Part shown: positions 1 to 5,044 of the stretch, piece by piece
How positions within the stretch are numbered: the first letter of the stretch is position 1
How the letters are laid out: each line of letters starts with the position of its first letter
From: CAZYYO01 sp964650965
Lineage (GTDB): Bacteria; Bacillota; Clostridia; Lachnospirales; Lachnospiraceae
Assembly: GCA_964650965.1 (NCBI GenBank)
Contig: CAZYYO010000120.1
Span: 1 to 5,270 of the forward strand
Reading direction: 5' to 3'
Length of the DNA: 5,270 nucleotides
Program-made: the position numbers and the translations under genes
The notes under the pieces: model-generated
The model's database searches: none
What the model was told of the DNA's origin: nothing
Seen by the model: the letters and a program-made list of their open reading frames with translations, nothing else

Positions 1-6
1 AGCCAT
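1..6 (-). CDS. rpsM: 30S ribosomal protein S13, first two codons only (cut by window edge)
   Basis: Only ATG GCT (Met-Ala) is inside the window, read from position 6 down to 1. Three things support a real start. A GGAGG Shine-Dalgarno site lies at 22-18. S13 proteins commonly begin Met-Ala-Arg. In Bacillota rpmJ is normally followed by rpsM at the head of the rpsM-rpsK-rpsD-rpoA-rplQ run. The SD-to-ATG distance is 11 bases, longer than at most genes here (7-10), and a weak 4-bp stem (18-15 with 10-7) could form in that spacer. S13 binds the head of the 30S subunit and contacts the P-site tRNA and the large subunit. The identity rests on gene order and start context, since almost no protein is visible. 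Confidence 0.72.
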
Positions 7-298
7 GTGTGTTTACACCTCCATTATTTTCTGTGGGATGTTTACATCCATTTTCTGTTGCAAAAGTTGACCTCCATGCAGCTCCGGTCTCCCGGCCTGA
101 AATGTGTGCATTTCCTTCATCTTTTTATAAGGTACGCTTACTTTGTCTGTAAACGCAAATAAATTGGCCTTATCTTCTCTCGGTATGATAAGAAGACAGC
201 CCAGTGATTTCTTTCACTGTATATTATGAATCAGCGTTAACAACCAATCCTGGTGTTTCGCTGCAGCCGCACATAATACACACAACGTTGGACACGGA
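7..298 (-). promoter_or_regulatory. Candidate structured leader RNA between rpmJ and rpsM
   Basis: This 292-base stretch has no recognisable gene, while the ribosomal-protein genes upstream are 14-23 bases apart. Read on the minus strand it folds by eye into a series of local hairpins. H1 is 263-232: 5+3+4 bp with small bulges and a GGAT loop. H2 is 219-202: perfect 6 bp, CAGTGA/TCACTG. H3 is 193-168: 6-7 bp. H4 is 163-124: 9 bp plus 5 bp across an internal loop. H5 is 99-79: CCGG/CCGG closed by a GAGA (GNRA) tetraloop, with a CAG/CTG extension. H6 is 49-36: GGATG/CATCC. No stem is followed by a proper U-run, so control of translation seems likelier than termination. In E. coli, protein S4 represses the alpha operon through the leader ahead of rpsM; a Clostridial counterpart here is inference. 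A 66-codon frame (213-13) is also open, so a decayed gene is the alternative. Confidence 0.4.
10..58 (-). repeat. Tandem imperfect repeat at the rpsM ribosome-binding site
   Basis: Two copies of ACAGAAAAT-GGA-TGTAAACA lie head to tail on the minus strand, at 58-39 and 34-10. The copies are identical apart from two insertions in the second: AAT after ACAGAAAAT, and GG after GGA. The GG insertion creates the GGAGG Shine-Dalgarno site of rpsM, which the first copy lacks. In copy 1 the TGTAAACA core sits in a 5-bp hairpin (49-45 with 40-36). In copy 2 the same core gives a weaker 4-bp stem (18-15 with 10-7) between the SD and the start codon. The repeat is seen directly; a role in regulation is inference. 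Confidence 0.6.
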
Positions 299-412
299 TT
301 AACCCTGTCTCTGTTTGTGTTTTGGGTTTTCACAGATTACTCTGATACTTCCCTTTCTTTTAATTACTTTGCATTTCTCACAAATAGGTTTTACTGATGA
401 TCTTACCTTCAC
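299..412 (-). CDS. rpmJ: 50S ribosomal protein L36, zinc-binding form, GTG start
   Basis: This is the smallest large-subunit protein. It is needed for correct folding of 23S rRNA near the L6/L16 region. Translating the minus strand from 412 gives 37 residues, the usual length of bacterial L36, opening MKVRSSVKPICEKCK and ending KHKQRQG before TAA (301-299). Cys11, Cys14, Cys27 and His32 form the zinc ribbon of the 'C+' type; paralogues lacking these ligands replace it under zinc starvation in some bacteria. The start is GTG with an excellent SD, AAAGGAGG ending seven bases before it. The gene follows infA and precedes rpsM, the standard order. A strong promoter 83 bases upstream makes it the first gene of its own transcription unit. 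The short length and non-ATG start make it easy for gene callers to miss. Confidence 0.97.
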   Translation of the reverse strand: MKVRSSVKPICEKCKVIKRKGSIRVICENPKHKQRQG

Positions 413-434
413 AGGAAATCCTCCTTTCCTTTTG

Positions 435-473
435 CCCGATTTTTGCGGGTTTTACTGATTTCTACAAAAATCA
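435..473 (-). other. Two small hairpins in the rpmJ 5' untranslated region
   Basis: The predicted transcript from the rpmJ promoter has an untranslated leader of about 76 bases. In it TGATTT (473-468) can pair with AAATCA (461-456) around a 6-base loop, and CCCG (449-446) with CGGG (438-435) around a 7-base loop. Both are modest stems. They end before the purine-rich SD region, so they leave it open. They could stabilise the 5' end or bind a protein, or they may be chance pairings. Confidence 0.3.
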
Positions 474-494
474 TTTCAAAAACGTCCGTTTATC

Positions 495-523
495 ATTATA
501 ACAAGCGTCATCTAGAAAGTCAA
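495..523 (-). promoter_or_regulatory. Strong housekeeping-sigma promoter for rpmJ and the alpha operon
   Basis: On the minus strand, TTGACT (523-518; consensus TTGACA) is followed by a 17-base spacer (517-501) and a perfect TATAAT (500-495). The spacer ends in TGT, giving an extended -10 (TG at 503-502). Transcription should start near 489-487. Upstream of the -35, the last codons and stop of infA are A/T-rich and could act as an UP element. The -35 begins only seven bases past the infA stop, so the promoter fills the infA-rpmJ gap. It would let rpmJ, rpsM and the downstream alpha-operon genes be transcribed independently of the long spc transcript. No terminator is visible between infA and this site, so read-through probably adds to it. 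Confidence 0.88.
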
Positions 524-530
524 CAATTAT

Positions 531-749
531 TTACTTATCTCTCCAGATAATTCTTCCTTTGGTTAAATCGTATGGAGACATCTCAATGGTAACCTTATCT
601 CCTGGCAGAATACGGATATAATTCATACGTAACTTTCCACTAATATGTGCAAGTATCTGATGTCCATTTTCTAATTCCACCTGAAACATTGCATTTGGTA
701 ATTTTTCTACTACAGTTCCTTCTACTTCAATAACATCTGCTTTTGACAT
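531..749 (-). CDS. infA: Translation initiation factor IF-1
   Basis: IF1 is an essential cytoplasmic factor that occupies the A site of the 30S subunit during initiation and works with IF2 and IF3. The product is 72 residues, the family norm. It is a single S1-type OB fold with hallmark segments IEVEGTVVEKLPNAMF, LENGHQILAHISGK and RILPGDKVTIEMSPYDLTKGRI. I chose the start at 749 (MSKAD), not the in-frame ATG at 758. The SD AGGAGG (766-761) leaves 10 bases to the 749 ATG but only one base to the 758 ATG, and IF1 proteins normally begin M-S/A-K. The SD overlaps the TAG stop of the upstream KOW gene, and the gap is 14 bases, so translation is probably coupled. A new promoter starts just after the stop. 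Confidence 0.97.
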   Translation of the reverse strand: MSKADVIEVEGTVVEKLPNAMFQVELENGHQILAHISGKLRMNYIRILPGDKVTIEMSPYDLTKGRIIWRDK

Positions 750-763
750 TTCTTTCATTCCTC

Positions 764-1039
764 CTAATTTGACATTTGACTGCTAAGATGTGTTTTATAT
801 AATTCAAGAATCTTTACTACCAGTTCATCTGTGATTTCTTTCTTATCTTCACAAAATGCTTGTATTTCTTTCGGTAGCTTTTTGATTGGCTGGATATGCA
901 TCCAATTTTTCGGTTTTGGTTTAGATATCGGCTTTGTTGCTCCATTTACCAGGAGTACACGCCCATTCTCCTCACCTGCAACTACATAAATGTGATTTTT
1001 ATCATGTCCCGCCTTGACTTTTGCCAGGGTTACCATCAT
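764..1039 (-). CDS. KOW-domain RNA-binding protein (L14e/L6e/L27e-like)
   Basis: This 91-residue protein has an N-terminal KOW-like motif at about residues 5-35 (LAKVKAGHDKNHIYVVAGEE, then GRVLLVNG). A basic Pro/Lys stretch (SKPKPKN, 39-45) and a MHIQPIKK segment follow. The last 35 residues are predicted helical and more acidic. Clostridia and relatives commonly carry such a gene between map and infA, annotated as a KOW-domain or 'ribosomal protein L14E/L6E/L27E' family member. Its exact role is not established; binding rRNA or helping ribosome function is inferred from the fold and neighbours. The start ATG overlaps the map stop as ATGA, with GGAGG inside the map 3' end ten bases upstream. 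A second ATG follows directly, but the first is better spaced. The stop TAG sits inside the infA SD. Confidence 0.88.
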   Translation of the reverse strand: MMVTLAKVKAGHDKNHIYVVAGEENGRVLLVNGATKPISKPKPKNWMHIQPIKKLPKEIQAFCEDKKEITDELVVKILELYKTHLSSQMSN

Positions 1040-1824
1040 GGTCTGATTTCCTCCATCATTTGTCTTTCTCCTTCAGTAAGGGTAAGAATTTCTGGAGCTC
1101 CATCTGTGATTAGTATGGTATTTTCATAATGAGCTGACCAGGAACCATCATAGGTTACAACCGTCCAGTCATCATCTAGCCATTCTACGTCTTCACTTCC
1201 GGCATTAATCATAGGTTCAATGGCAAGTGTCATTCCAGGTCTCAATTTTATACCGTGGGTAAACTTTCGAAAATTGGGGATTTCAGGATCCTCATGAAGA
1301 TGACTGCCAATTCCATGGCCAACCAAATCTCTTACCACTCCATATCCTAGTCCCTCAGCATAATCTCCAATTGCTGCAGATATTTCATGTAAATGGCGTC
1401 CTGCCGTAGCCATCTTAATTCCCTCAAAAAAACTATTTCTAGTCACATCTATGAGCTGTTGTGCCTCTTTCGTAATAACGCCAATGCCATGGGTTCTTGC
1501 TGCATCTGAATGATAGCCCTTATGAATCACACCAATATCCAGGCTTACAATATCGCCTTCATCGATGATATGATCCTTATGAGGAATTCCATGAACCACC
1601 TCATCATCTACAGAAACACATACGGATGCCGGATAACCATTGTAGTTCAAAAACGACGGTTCACATCCATAGCTTCGAATCATTTCTTCACCCAGTCTGT
1701 CAATATCCAAGGTAGACATTCCTGGTTTCAATGCATCCCCTAACTGCTGGTGCACCTTTGCCAAAATTACGCCCGCCTCTCTCATAAGTTCAATTTCTCT
1801 AGCAGATTTAATTGTTACTGACAT
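1036..1824 (-). CDS. map: Methionine aminopeptidase, type I
   Basis: Map removes the N-terminal methionine from new proteins when the second residue is small. It is a cytosolic metalloenzyme with the pita-bread fold. The 262-residue product has the whole catalytic set: His79 (VVHGIP), metal ligands Asp96 (SLDIG), Asp107 (SDAART), His170 (GHGIG), Glu203 (AIEPM) and Glu234 (HYENT), and substrate-side His177 (HLHEDP). No N-terminal zinc-finger or SH3-binding extension is present, so it is the short bacterial form, slightly longer than the typical 250 or so because of a hydrophilic C-terminal tail. It starts two bases after the adk stop. The SD is only GGGAG inside the last adk codons, weaker than at neighbouring genes, so expression may depend on translation of adk. 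It overlaps the KOW gene by four bases. Confidence 0.97.
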   Translation of the reverse strand: MSVTIKSAREIELMREAGVILAKVHQQLGDALKPGMSTLDIDRLGEEMIRSYGCEPSFLNYNGYPASVCVSVDDEVVHGIPHKDHIIDEGDIVSLDIGVIHKGYHSDAARTHGIGVITKEAQQLIDVTRNSFFEGIKMATAGRHLHEISAAIGDYAEGLGYGVVRDLVGHGIGSHLHEDPEIPNFRKFTHGIKLRPGMTLAIEPMINAGSEDVEWLDDDWTVVTYDGSWSAHYENTILITDGAPEILTLTEGERQMMEEIRP

Positions 1825-1826
1825 TG

Positions 1827-2471
1827 TTAGGCTCCCAAGATTCCCTGGATATCTTCAAACACCTTTTCCATTGGCTGAATTCCGCTTACGGAATATAAGA
1901 TACCCTGTTTCTTATAATAATCAATTAATGGCTGTGTCTGTTCATGATAAACCGTTAATCTCTTCTGTACGGTTTCCGGTTGATCATCATCTCTTAAGAC
2001 CAGTTCCTTTCCACACGTATCGCAGATTCCTTCTACTTTTGGAGGAATGGATACAATGTGGTATGTAGCGCCACAATTTAAGCAAGCTCTTCTTCCTGAC
2101 ATTCTTTTTACAATATGATCATCTGGAACGTCTACATCAATCGCATATTCCATCTTCTCATTAATTTTTGAAAGTGCCCCGTCCAACGCTTCTGCCTGTG
2201 GTATGGTTCTAGGAAATCCATCCAGGACAAATCCATTTTTACAATCTTCCTGTGCAATACGGTCCATAACCAAATCACAAGTTAATTCATCTGGTACCAA
2301 GAGTCCCTGATCCATATATTCTTTTGCTTTTTTGCCTAATTCTGTTCCGTTTTTGATGTTTGCACGGAAAATATCACCGGTTGAGATATGTGGAATGCTA
2401 TAAGCTGATGCAATCTGCTTTGCCTGTGTTCCTTTTCCTGCCCCAGGTGCCCCTAACATTATAATCTTCAT
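1827..2471 (-). CDS. adk: Adenylate kinase, zinc-LID type
   Basis: Adk catalyses ATP + AMP = 2 ADP and keeps the adenylate pool balanced in the cytosol. The product is 214 residues, the usual length for a long-form bacterial enzyme. It shows the P-loop GAPGAGKGT (7-15), the AMP-binding TGD with Arg36, DGFPRT (84-89, with Arg88), and the LID opening RMSGRR (123-128). The LID carries Cys130, Cys133, Cys150 and Cys153 as two CxxC pairs, which in Gram-positive enzymes bind a structural zinc. The DDD at 161-163 and the nearby Arg160/Arg171 belong to the closing LID and core. A full AAGGAGG SD lies nine bases before the ATG. Upstream is a 63-base gap with a stable hairpin whose 3' arm can alternatively pair with this SD. 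Downstream it is nearly contiguous with map. Confidence 0.98.
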   Translation of the reverse strand: MKIIMLGAPGAGKGTQAKQIASAYSIPHISTGDIFRANIKNGTELGKKAKEYMDQGLLVPDELTCDLVMDRIAQEDCKNGFVLDGFPRTIPQAEALDGALSKINEKMEYAIDVDVPDDHIVKRMSGRRACLNCGATYHIVSIPPKVEGICDTCGKELVLRDDDQPETVQKRLTVYHEQTQPLIDYYKKQGILYSVSGIQPMEKVFEDIQGILGA

Positions 2472-2498
2472 AGTAAAAAACCTCCTTATAACACCTTA

Positions 2499-2524
2499 GG
2501 AGATACGGCATAGCCAGTATCTCC
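2499..2524 (-). promoter_or_regulatory. Strong hairpin in the secY-adk gap, possible SD switch for adk
   Basis: On the minus strand GGAGATAC (2524-2517) pairs perfectly with GTATCTCC (2506-2499). Inside, GGC and GCC can add three more pairs around a TAT loop with one bulged T. The stem is the strongest local pairing I found in the gaps of the secY-to-infA stretch. No U-run follows, so it is not a standard intrinsic terminator. Its 3' arm includes CTCCT (2502-2498), which could instead pair with AGGAG of the adk SD (2486-2482). The two pairings exclude each other: with the hairpin formed the SD is free, and without it the SD could be masked. The complementarity is seen; the switching is inference. 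An RNA processing or stability element is an alternative. Confidence 0.5.
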
Positions 2525-2534
2525 ATTAGTATGT

Positions 2535-3857
2535 TTAGTCATTTAAAAAACCTTTGTAGTTACGTACAAGCATCTGTGATTCAATTTGTTTTAATGTTTC
2601 AATAACTACACCAACAATAATGATGATAGATGTTCCACCAAAGGATACGTCTGCGTTAAATACACCATTAAAGAAAATTGGAATAATTGCAACAATAGAA
2701 AGTCCGATTGCACCAATAAAAATGATATAATTTAAAATTGATGTAAGGTAATCACTGGTTGGTTTTCCAGGTCTGATACCCGGAATAAATCCGCCCTGTC
2801 TCTTCATATTTTCTGCAATTTCTAATGGATTAAAGGTAATGGATGTATAAAAATATGCAAATGCAATAATCAGCGCAAAATAAATAACCGCACCAATGGT
2901 ATAAATCCAATTATCTGTATCAAACCAATTAGATTGTGACATTCCTTTGAATATTTGTGCCCAGACTCCGGTAAGCTGCTTACCGGTTCCCTGTTGAATC
3001 AGTGTAGCAATAATCACTGGTGTCTGTAACAGTGACTGTGCAAAAATGACCGGAATAACACCACCTGTATTAACCTTTAAAGGAATAAATGTGGAGTTTC
3101 CTCCAACCTGTTTTCTTCCCTGTATCTTTTTAGAATATTGTACAGGAATCTTTCTCTCTGCATTCTGTAATAAAACTACCAGAACAACAGTAGCAATGAT
3201 AATTGCTGCAATAACAACTCCTGCTAACACACCCTTTGCAGGGGTTTTACCAGAAATAAACTGCTTGTATAACGTGGTTAAATCAACTGGAAGTCTGGAA
3301 ACAATATTAATAACAAGTACGATGGATATACCATTTCCAACACCCTTCTCAGTAATTCTCTCACCAATCCACATCAGTACTGCGGAACCAGCAGTCAGAG
3401 AAGCAACAACCATGATTACATATAGTGCATTATACTCAGATAAATATCCATTTCTTCCAAATGCAATTGCCATAGCAATTGACTCAGAAAGAGCAAGAGC
3501 AATTGTCACATAACGTGTAATCTTAGTAATTTTCTTTCGTCCTTCTTCACCATCGCGTTGCATCTCCTCTAATTTAGGAAAAGCAATTGTCAATAACTGC
3601 ATGATGATAGAACTGGTAATGTACGGAGTGATGTTCAATGCAAATACTGACATCTGCTCGAAGGAACCACCGGTGATAGCATCAAAAAAGTTCATTGCAT
3701 CACCACTACCTGCAAACAGATTACTGAATACATCGCCATCCACTCCTGGAACCGGAAGCTGACTTCCGATTCTTACAACTATTAACATAAGAAAAGTAAA
3801 TCCGATACGTTTTCTGATTTCTTTTACTTTAAATGCGTTGCGGAGTGTTTCTAGCAT
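2535..3857 (-). CDS. secY: Protein translocase subunit SecY
   Basis: SecY is the channel of the SecYEG translocon in the cytoplasmic membrane; it passes secreted proteins outward and inserts membrane proteins. The product is 440 residues with about ten hydrophobic segments (roughly 19-35, 71-92, 116-134, 144-166, 175-190, 212-231, 265-285, 316-338, 372-395, 406-422). The plug/TM2 region with ITPYI (76-80) contributes to the pore. ERITEKGVGNGIS (166-178) is a typical SecY signature. The fifth cytoplasmic loop, including NPLEIAENMKRQGGFIPG and the conserved Arg-Pro-Gly at 362-364, is the site that touches SecA and the ribosome. The start codon overlaps the rplO stop as TAATG, with GAGGTGA just upstream, so translation is coupled to rplO. 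This is the standard position of secY in the spc operon. No missing region or frameshift is apparent. Confidence 0.98.
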   Translation of the reverse strand: MLETLRNAFKVKEIRKRIGFTFLMLIVVRIGSQLPVPGVDGDVFSNLFAGSGDAMNFFDAITGGSFEQMSVFALNITPYITSSIIMQLLTIAFPKLEEMQRDGEEGRKKITKITRYVTIALALSESIAMAIAFGRNGYLSEYNALYVIMVVASLTAGSAVLMWIGERITEKGVGNGISIVLVINIVSRLPVDLTTLYKQFISGKTPAKGVLAGVVIAAIIIATVVLVVLLQNAERKIPVQYSKKIQGRKQVGGNSTFIPLKVNTGGVIPVIFAQSLLQTPVIIATLIQQGTGKQLTGVWAQIFKGMSQSNWFDTDNWIYTIGAVIYFALIIAFAYFYTSITFNPLEIAENMKRQGGFIPGIRPGKPTSDYLTSILNYIIFIGAIGLSIVAIIPIFFNGVFNADVSFGGTSIIIIVGVVIETLKQIESQMLVRNYKGFLND

Positions 3858-4297
3858 TAGATCACCTCTGCTTTACCACCAAGGGCTTCAATCTTCTCTT
3901 TAGCGCTTGCGCTAAATGCGTTAACCTGTACGTTTAACTTCTTTGTAAGCTCTCCACCACCAAGAATTTTAACACCATCTCTTGGGTTCTTGATGATTCC
4001 AGCTTCCTTTAAGGTCTCTACTGTTACAGTAGCACCATCTTCGAATCCTTCCAGAGCTGACATATTAATACCAACAATATTCTTAGAGTTGATACATGTA
4101 AATCCTCTCTTAGGAATTCTTCTGTATAATGGCATCTGACCACCTTCAAAACCAGGTCTTGGAGCTCCTGAACGAGCCTTCTGTCCCTTGTGTCCTTTAC
4201 CAGCGGTTTTGCCATTTCCTGAACCGTGTCCACGTCCTCTTCTGAAATTATCACTCTGTTTAGAGCCCTCAGCAGGCTGTAAATTAGATAAGTCCAT
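3857..4297 (-). CDS. rplO: 50S ribosomal protein L15
   Basis: L15 binds 23S rRNA and joins late in assembly of the large subunit. The product is 146 residues, normal for the family. It starts MDLSNLQPAEGSK, followed by a long Gly/Arg/Lys-rich N-terminal tail (about 18-53, with RRGRGHGSGNGKTAGKGHKG and GFEGGQMPLYRRIPKRGF after it) that threads into rRNA. The globular C-terminal domain follows (about 72-146), with the VKILGGGELTKKLNV signature. The ATG at 4297 has an AAGGAGGTG SD seven bases upstream. A 93-residue reading frame in another frame within this gene is an overlap shadow. The last base of the stop is shared with the secY start. Confidence 0.98.
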   Translation of the reverse strand: MDLSNLQPAEGSKQSDNFRRGRGHGSGNGKTAGKGHKGQKARSGAPRPGFEGGQMPLYRRIPKRGFTCINSKNIVGINMSALEGFEDGATVTVETLKEAGIIKNPRDGVKILGGGELTKKLNVQVNAFSASAKEKIEALGGKAEVI

Positions 4298-4320
4298 CTC
4301 GACACCTCCTTATTTTATTC

Positions 4321-4506
4321 TTAGATTTCTTCTACTTTTACCAAGTGCTGAATCTGTCTGATCTGTCCTCTGGTAGCAGCATTATCAGGTAATTCAATTG
4401 TTTTATTGATTTTTGTTAATCCCATAGCAATTGCTGTGTTCTTGTTTTTTGGAACAGCACCAATTAAGGACTTCACAAGTGTGATTTTTAATTTCTTCTC
4501 TGCCAT
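4321..4506 (-). CDS. rpmD: 50S ribosomal protein L30
   Basis: L30 is a small large-subunit protein that contacts 23S rRNA near 5S rRNA. The product is 61 residues (MAEKKLKITLVKSLIGAVPK to VKVEEI), the usual bacterial length, with the GLTKINKTIELPDNAATRGQI core. I place the start at the ATG at 4506. An in-frame TTG two codons earlier (4512) is only three bases from the GGAGG SD (4520-4516), while the ATG is nine bases away, and a MAEKK start suits the family. The gap to rpsE is 14 bases and to rplO is 23 bases. It is one gene of the polycistronic spc unit. Confidence 0.97.
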   Translation of the reverse strand: MAEKKLKITLVKSLIGAVPKNKNTAIAMGLTKINKTIELPDNAATRGQIRQIQHLVKVEEI

Positions 4507-4520
4507 TTTCAATTTCCTCC

Positions 4521-5030
4521 CTAACCGAGAATCTCTTCTACAGTTTTTCCACGAAGTTTAGCTACTTCTTCCGGAGATTTCAACTGACCTAATGCATTAA
4601 TCATTGCTAATACAACGTTCTGCTTATTAGAAGATCCTAAAGATTTTGTACGGATATTCTGGATTCCTGCTAATTCACATACGGAACGAGCTGGACCACC
4701 AGCAATAATACCAGTACCATCAGGAGCTTTCTTTAATAATACAGATGCACCAGTGTGTTTACCGGAGATATCATGTGTAATACTGTTGTTTTCATCTAAT
4801 TTAACGGTAATCAGTTTTTTAATAGCATCTTCTTTTCCTTTGCGAATAGCTTCTGGAATTTCAGCTGCCTTACCTAAGCCTGCACCAACATGACCATTGC
4901 CGTCACCAACAACAACCAAAGCTGTAAAACGCATGTTACGTCCACCTTTAACAACCTTTGTTACACGTTTAATTGATACCACTGTTTCGTTTAGTTCTAA
5001 TTGACTAGCATCAATAATAGTACGTTTCAT
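4521..5030 (-). CDS. rpsE: 30S ribosomal protein S5
   Basis: S5 sits on the back of the 30S subunit near the mRNA entry site and helps decoding accuracy and head movement. The product is 169 residues, close to the B. subtilis length. An N-terminal dsRNA-binding-like domain (about 13-78) includes VVKGGRNMRFTALVVVGDGNGHVG and GKAAEIPEAIRKG. The C-terminal domain (about 92-155) has GTGIIAGGPARSVCELAGI and TKSLGSSN. The loop Lys28-Gly29-Gly30, where spectinomycin-resistance mutations cluster in other species, looks unmutated, so no such resistance is suggested. The ATG at 5030 is nine bases after AAGGAGG, which overlaps the TAA stop of rplR. Confidence 0.98.
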   Translation of the reverse strand: MKRTIIDASQLELNETVVSIKRVTKVVKGGRNMRFTALVVVGDGNGHVGAGLGKAAEIPEAIRKGKEDAIKKLITVKLDENNSITHDISGKHTGASVLLKKAPDGTGIIAGGPARSVCELAGIQNIRTKSLGSSNKQNVVLAMINALGQLKSPEEVAKLRGKTVEEILG

Positions 5031-5044
5031 GTATCGTTTCCTCC

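Noticed and set aside
62..99. GNRA-capped stem and TTTT as an intrinsic terminator ahead of rpsM
   Set aside because: The T-run is 13 bases from the stem and only four long, which does not fit an intrinsic terminator.
218..247. Possible second promoter inside the rpmJ-rpsM gap (TTGGTT ... TATACA, 18-base spacer)
   Set aside because: The -35 matches consensus at only three positions and the same bases are part of stem H1; too weak to report.
478..491. AAAC/GTTT stem with a following T-run, as a terminator after infA
   Set aside because: The stem is only four A/T-rich pairs and lies at the predicted start of the rpmJ transcript, downstream of the promoter, so it is unlikely to terminate anything.
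896..2068. Short plus-strand open frames (896-1129, 1510-1743, 1871-2068)
   Set aside because: Each is antisense to the KOW gene, map or adk, with low-complexity shadow-like translations and no operon context.
3046..3513. 155-codon plus-strand open frame opposite secY
   Set aside because: It lies wholly antisense to a clear full-length secY, which explains the sequence. No convincing SD or family resemblance was seen.
4024..4305. 93-codon minus-strand frame overlapping rplO
   Set aside because: It is an alternative frame of the rplO gene, which matches L15 from end to end.
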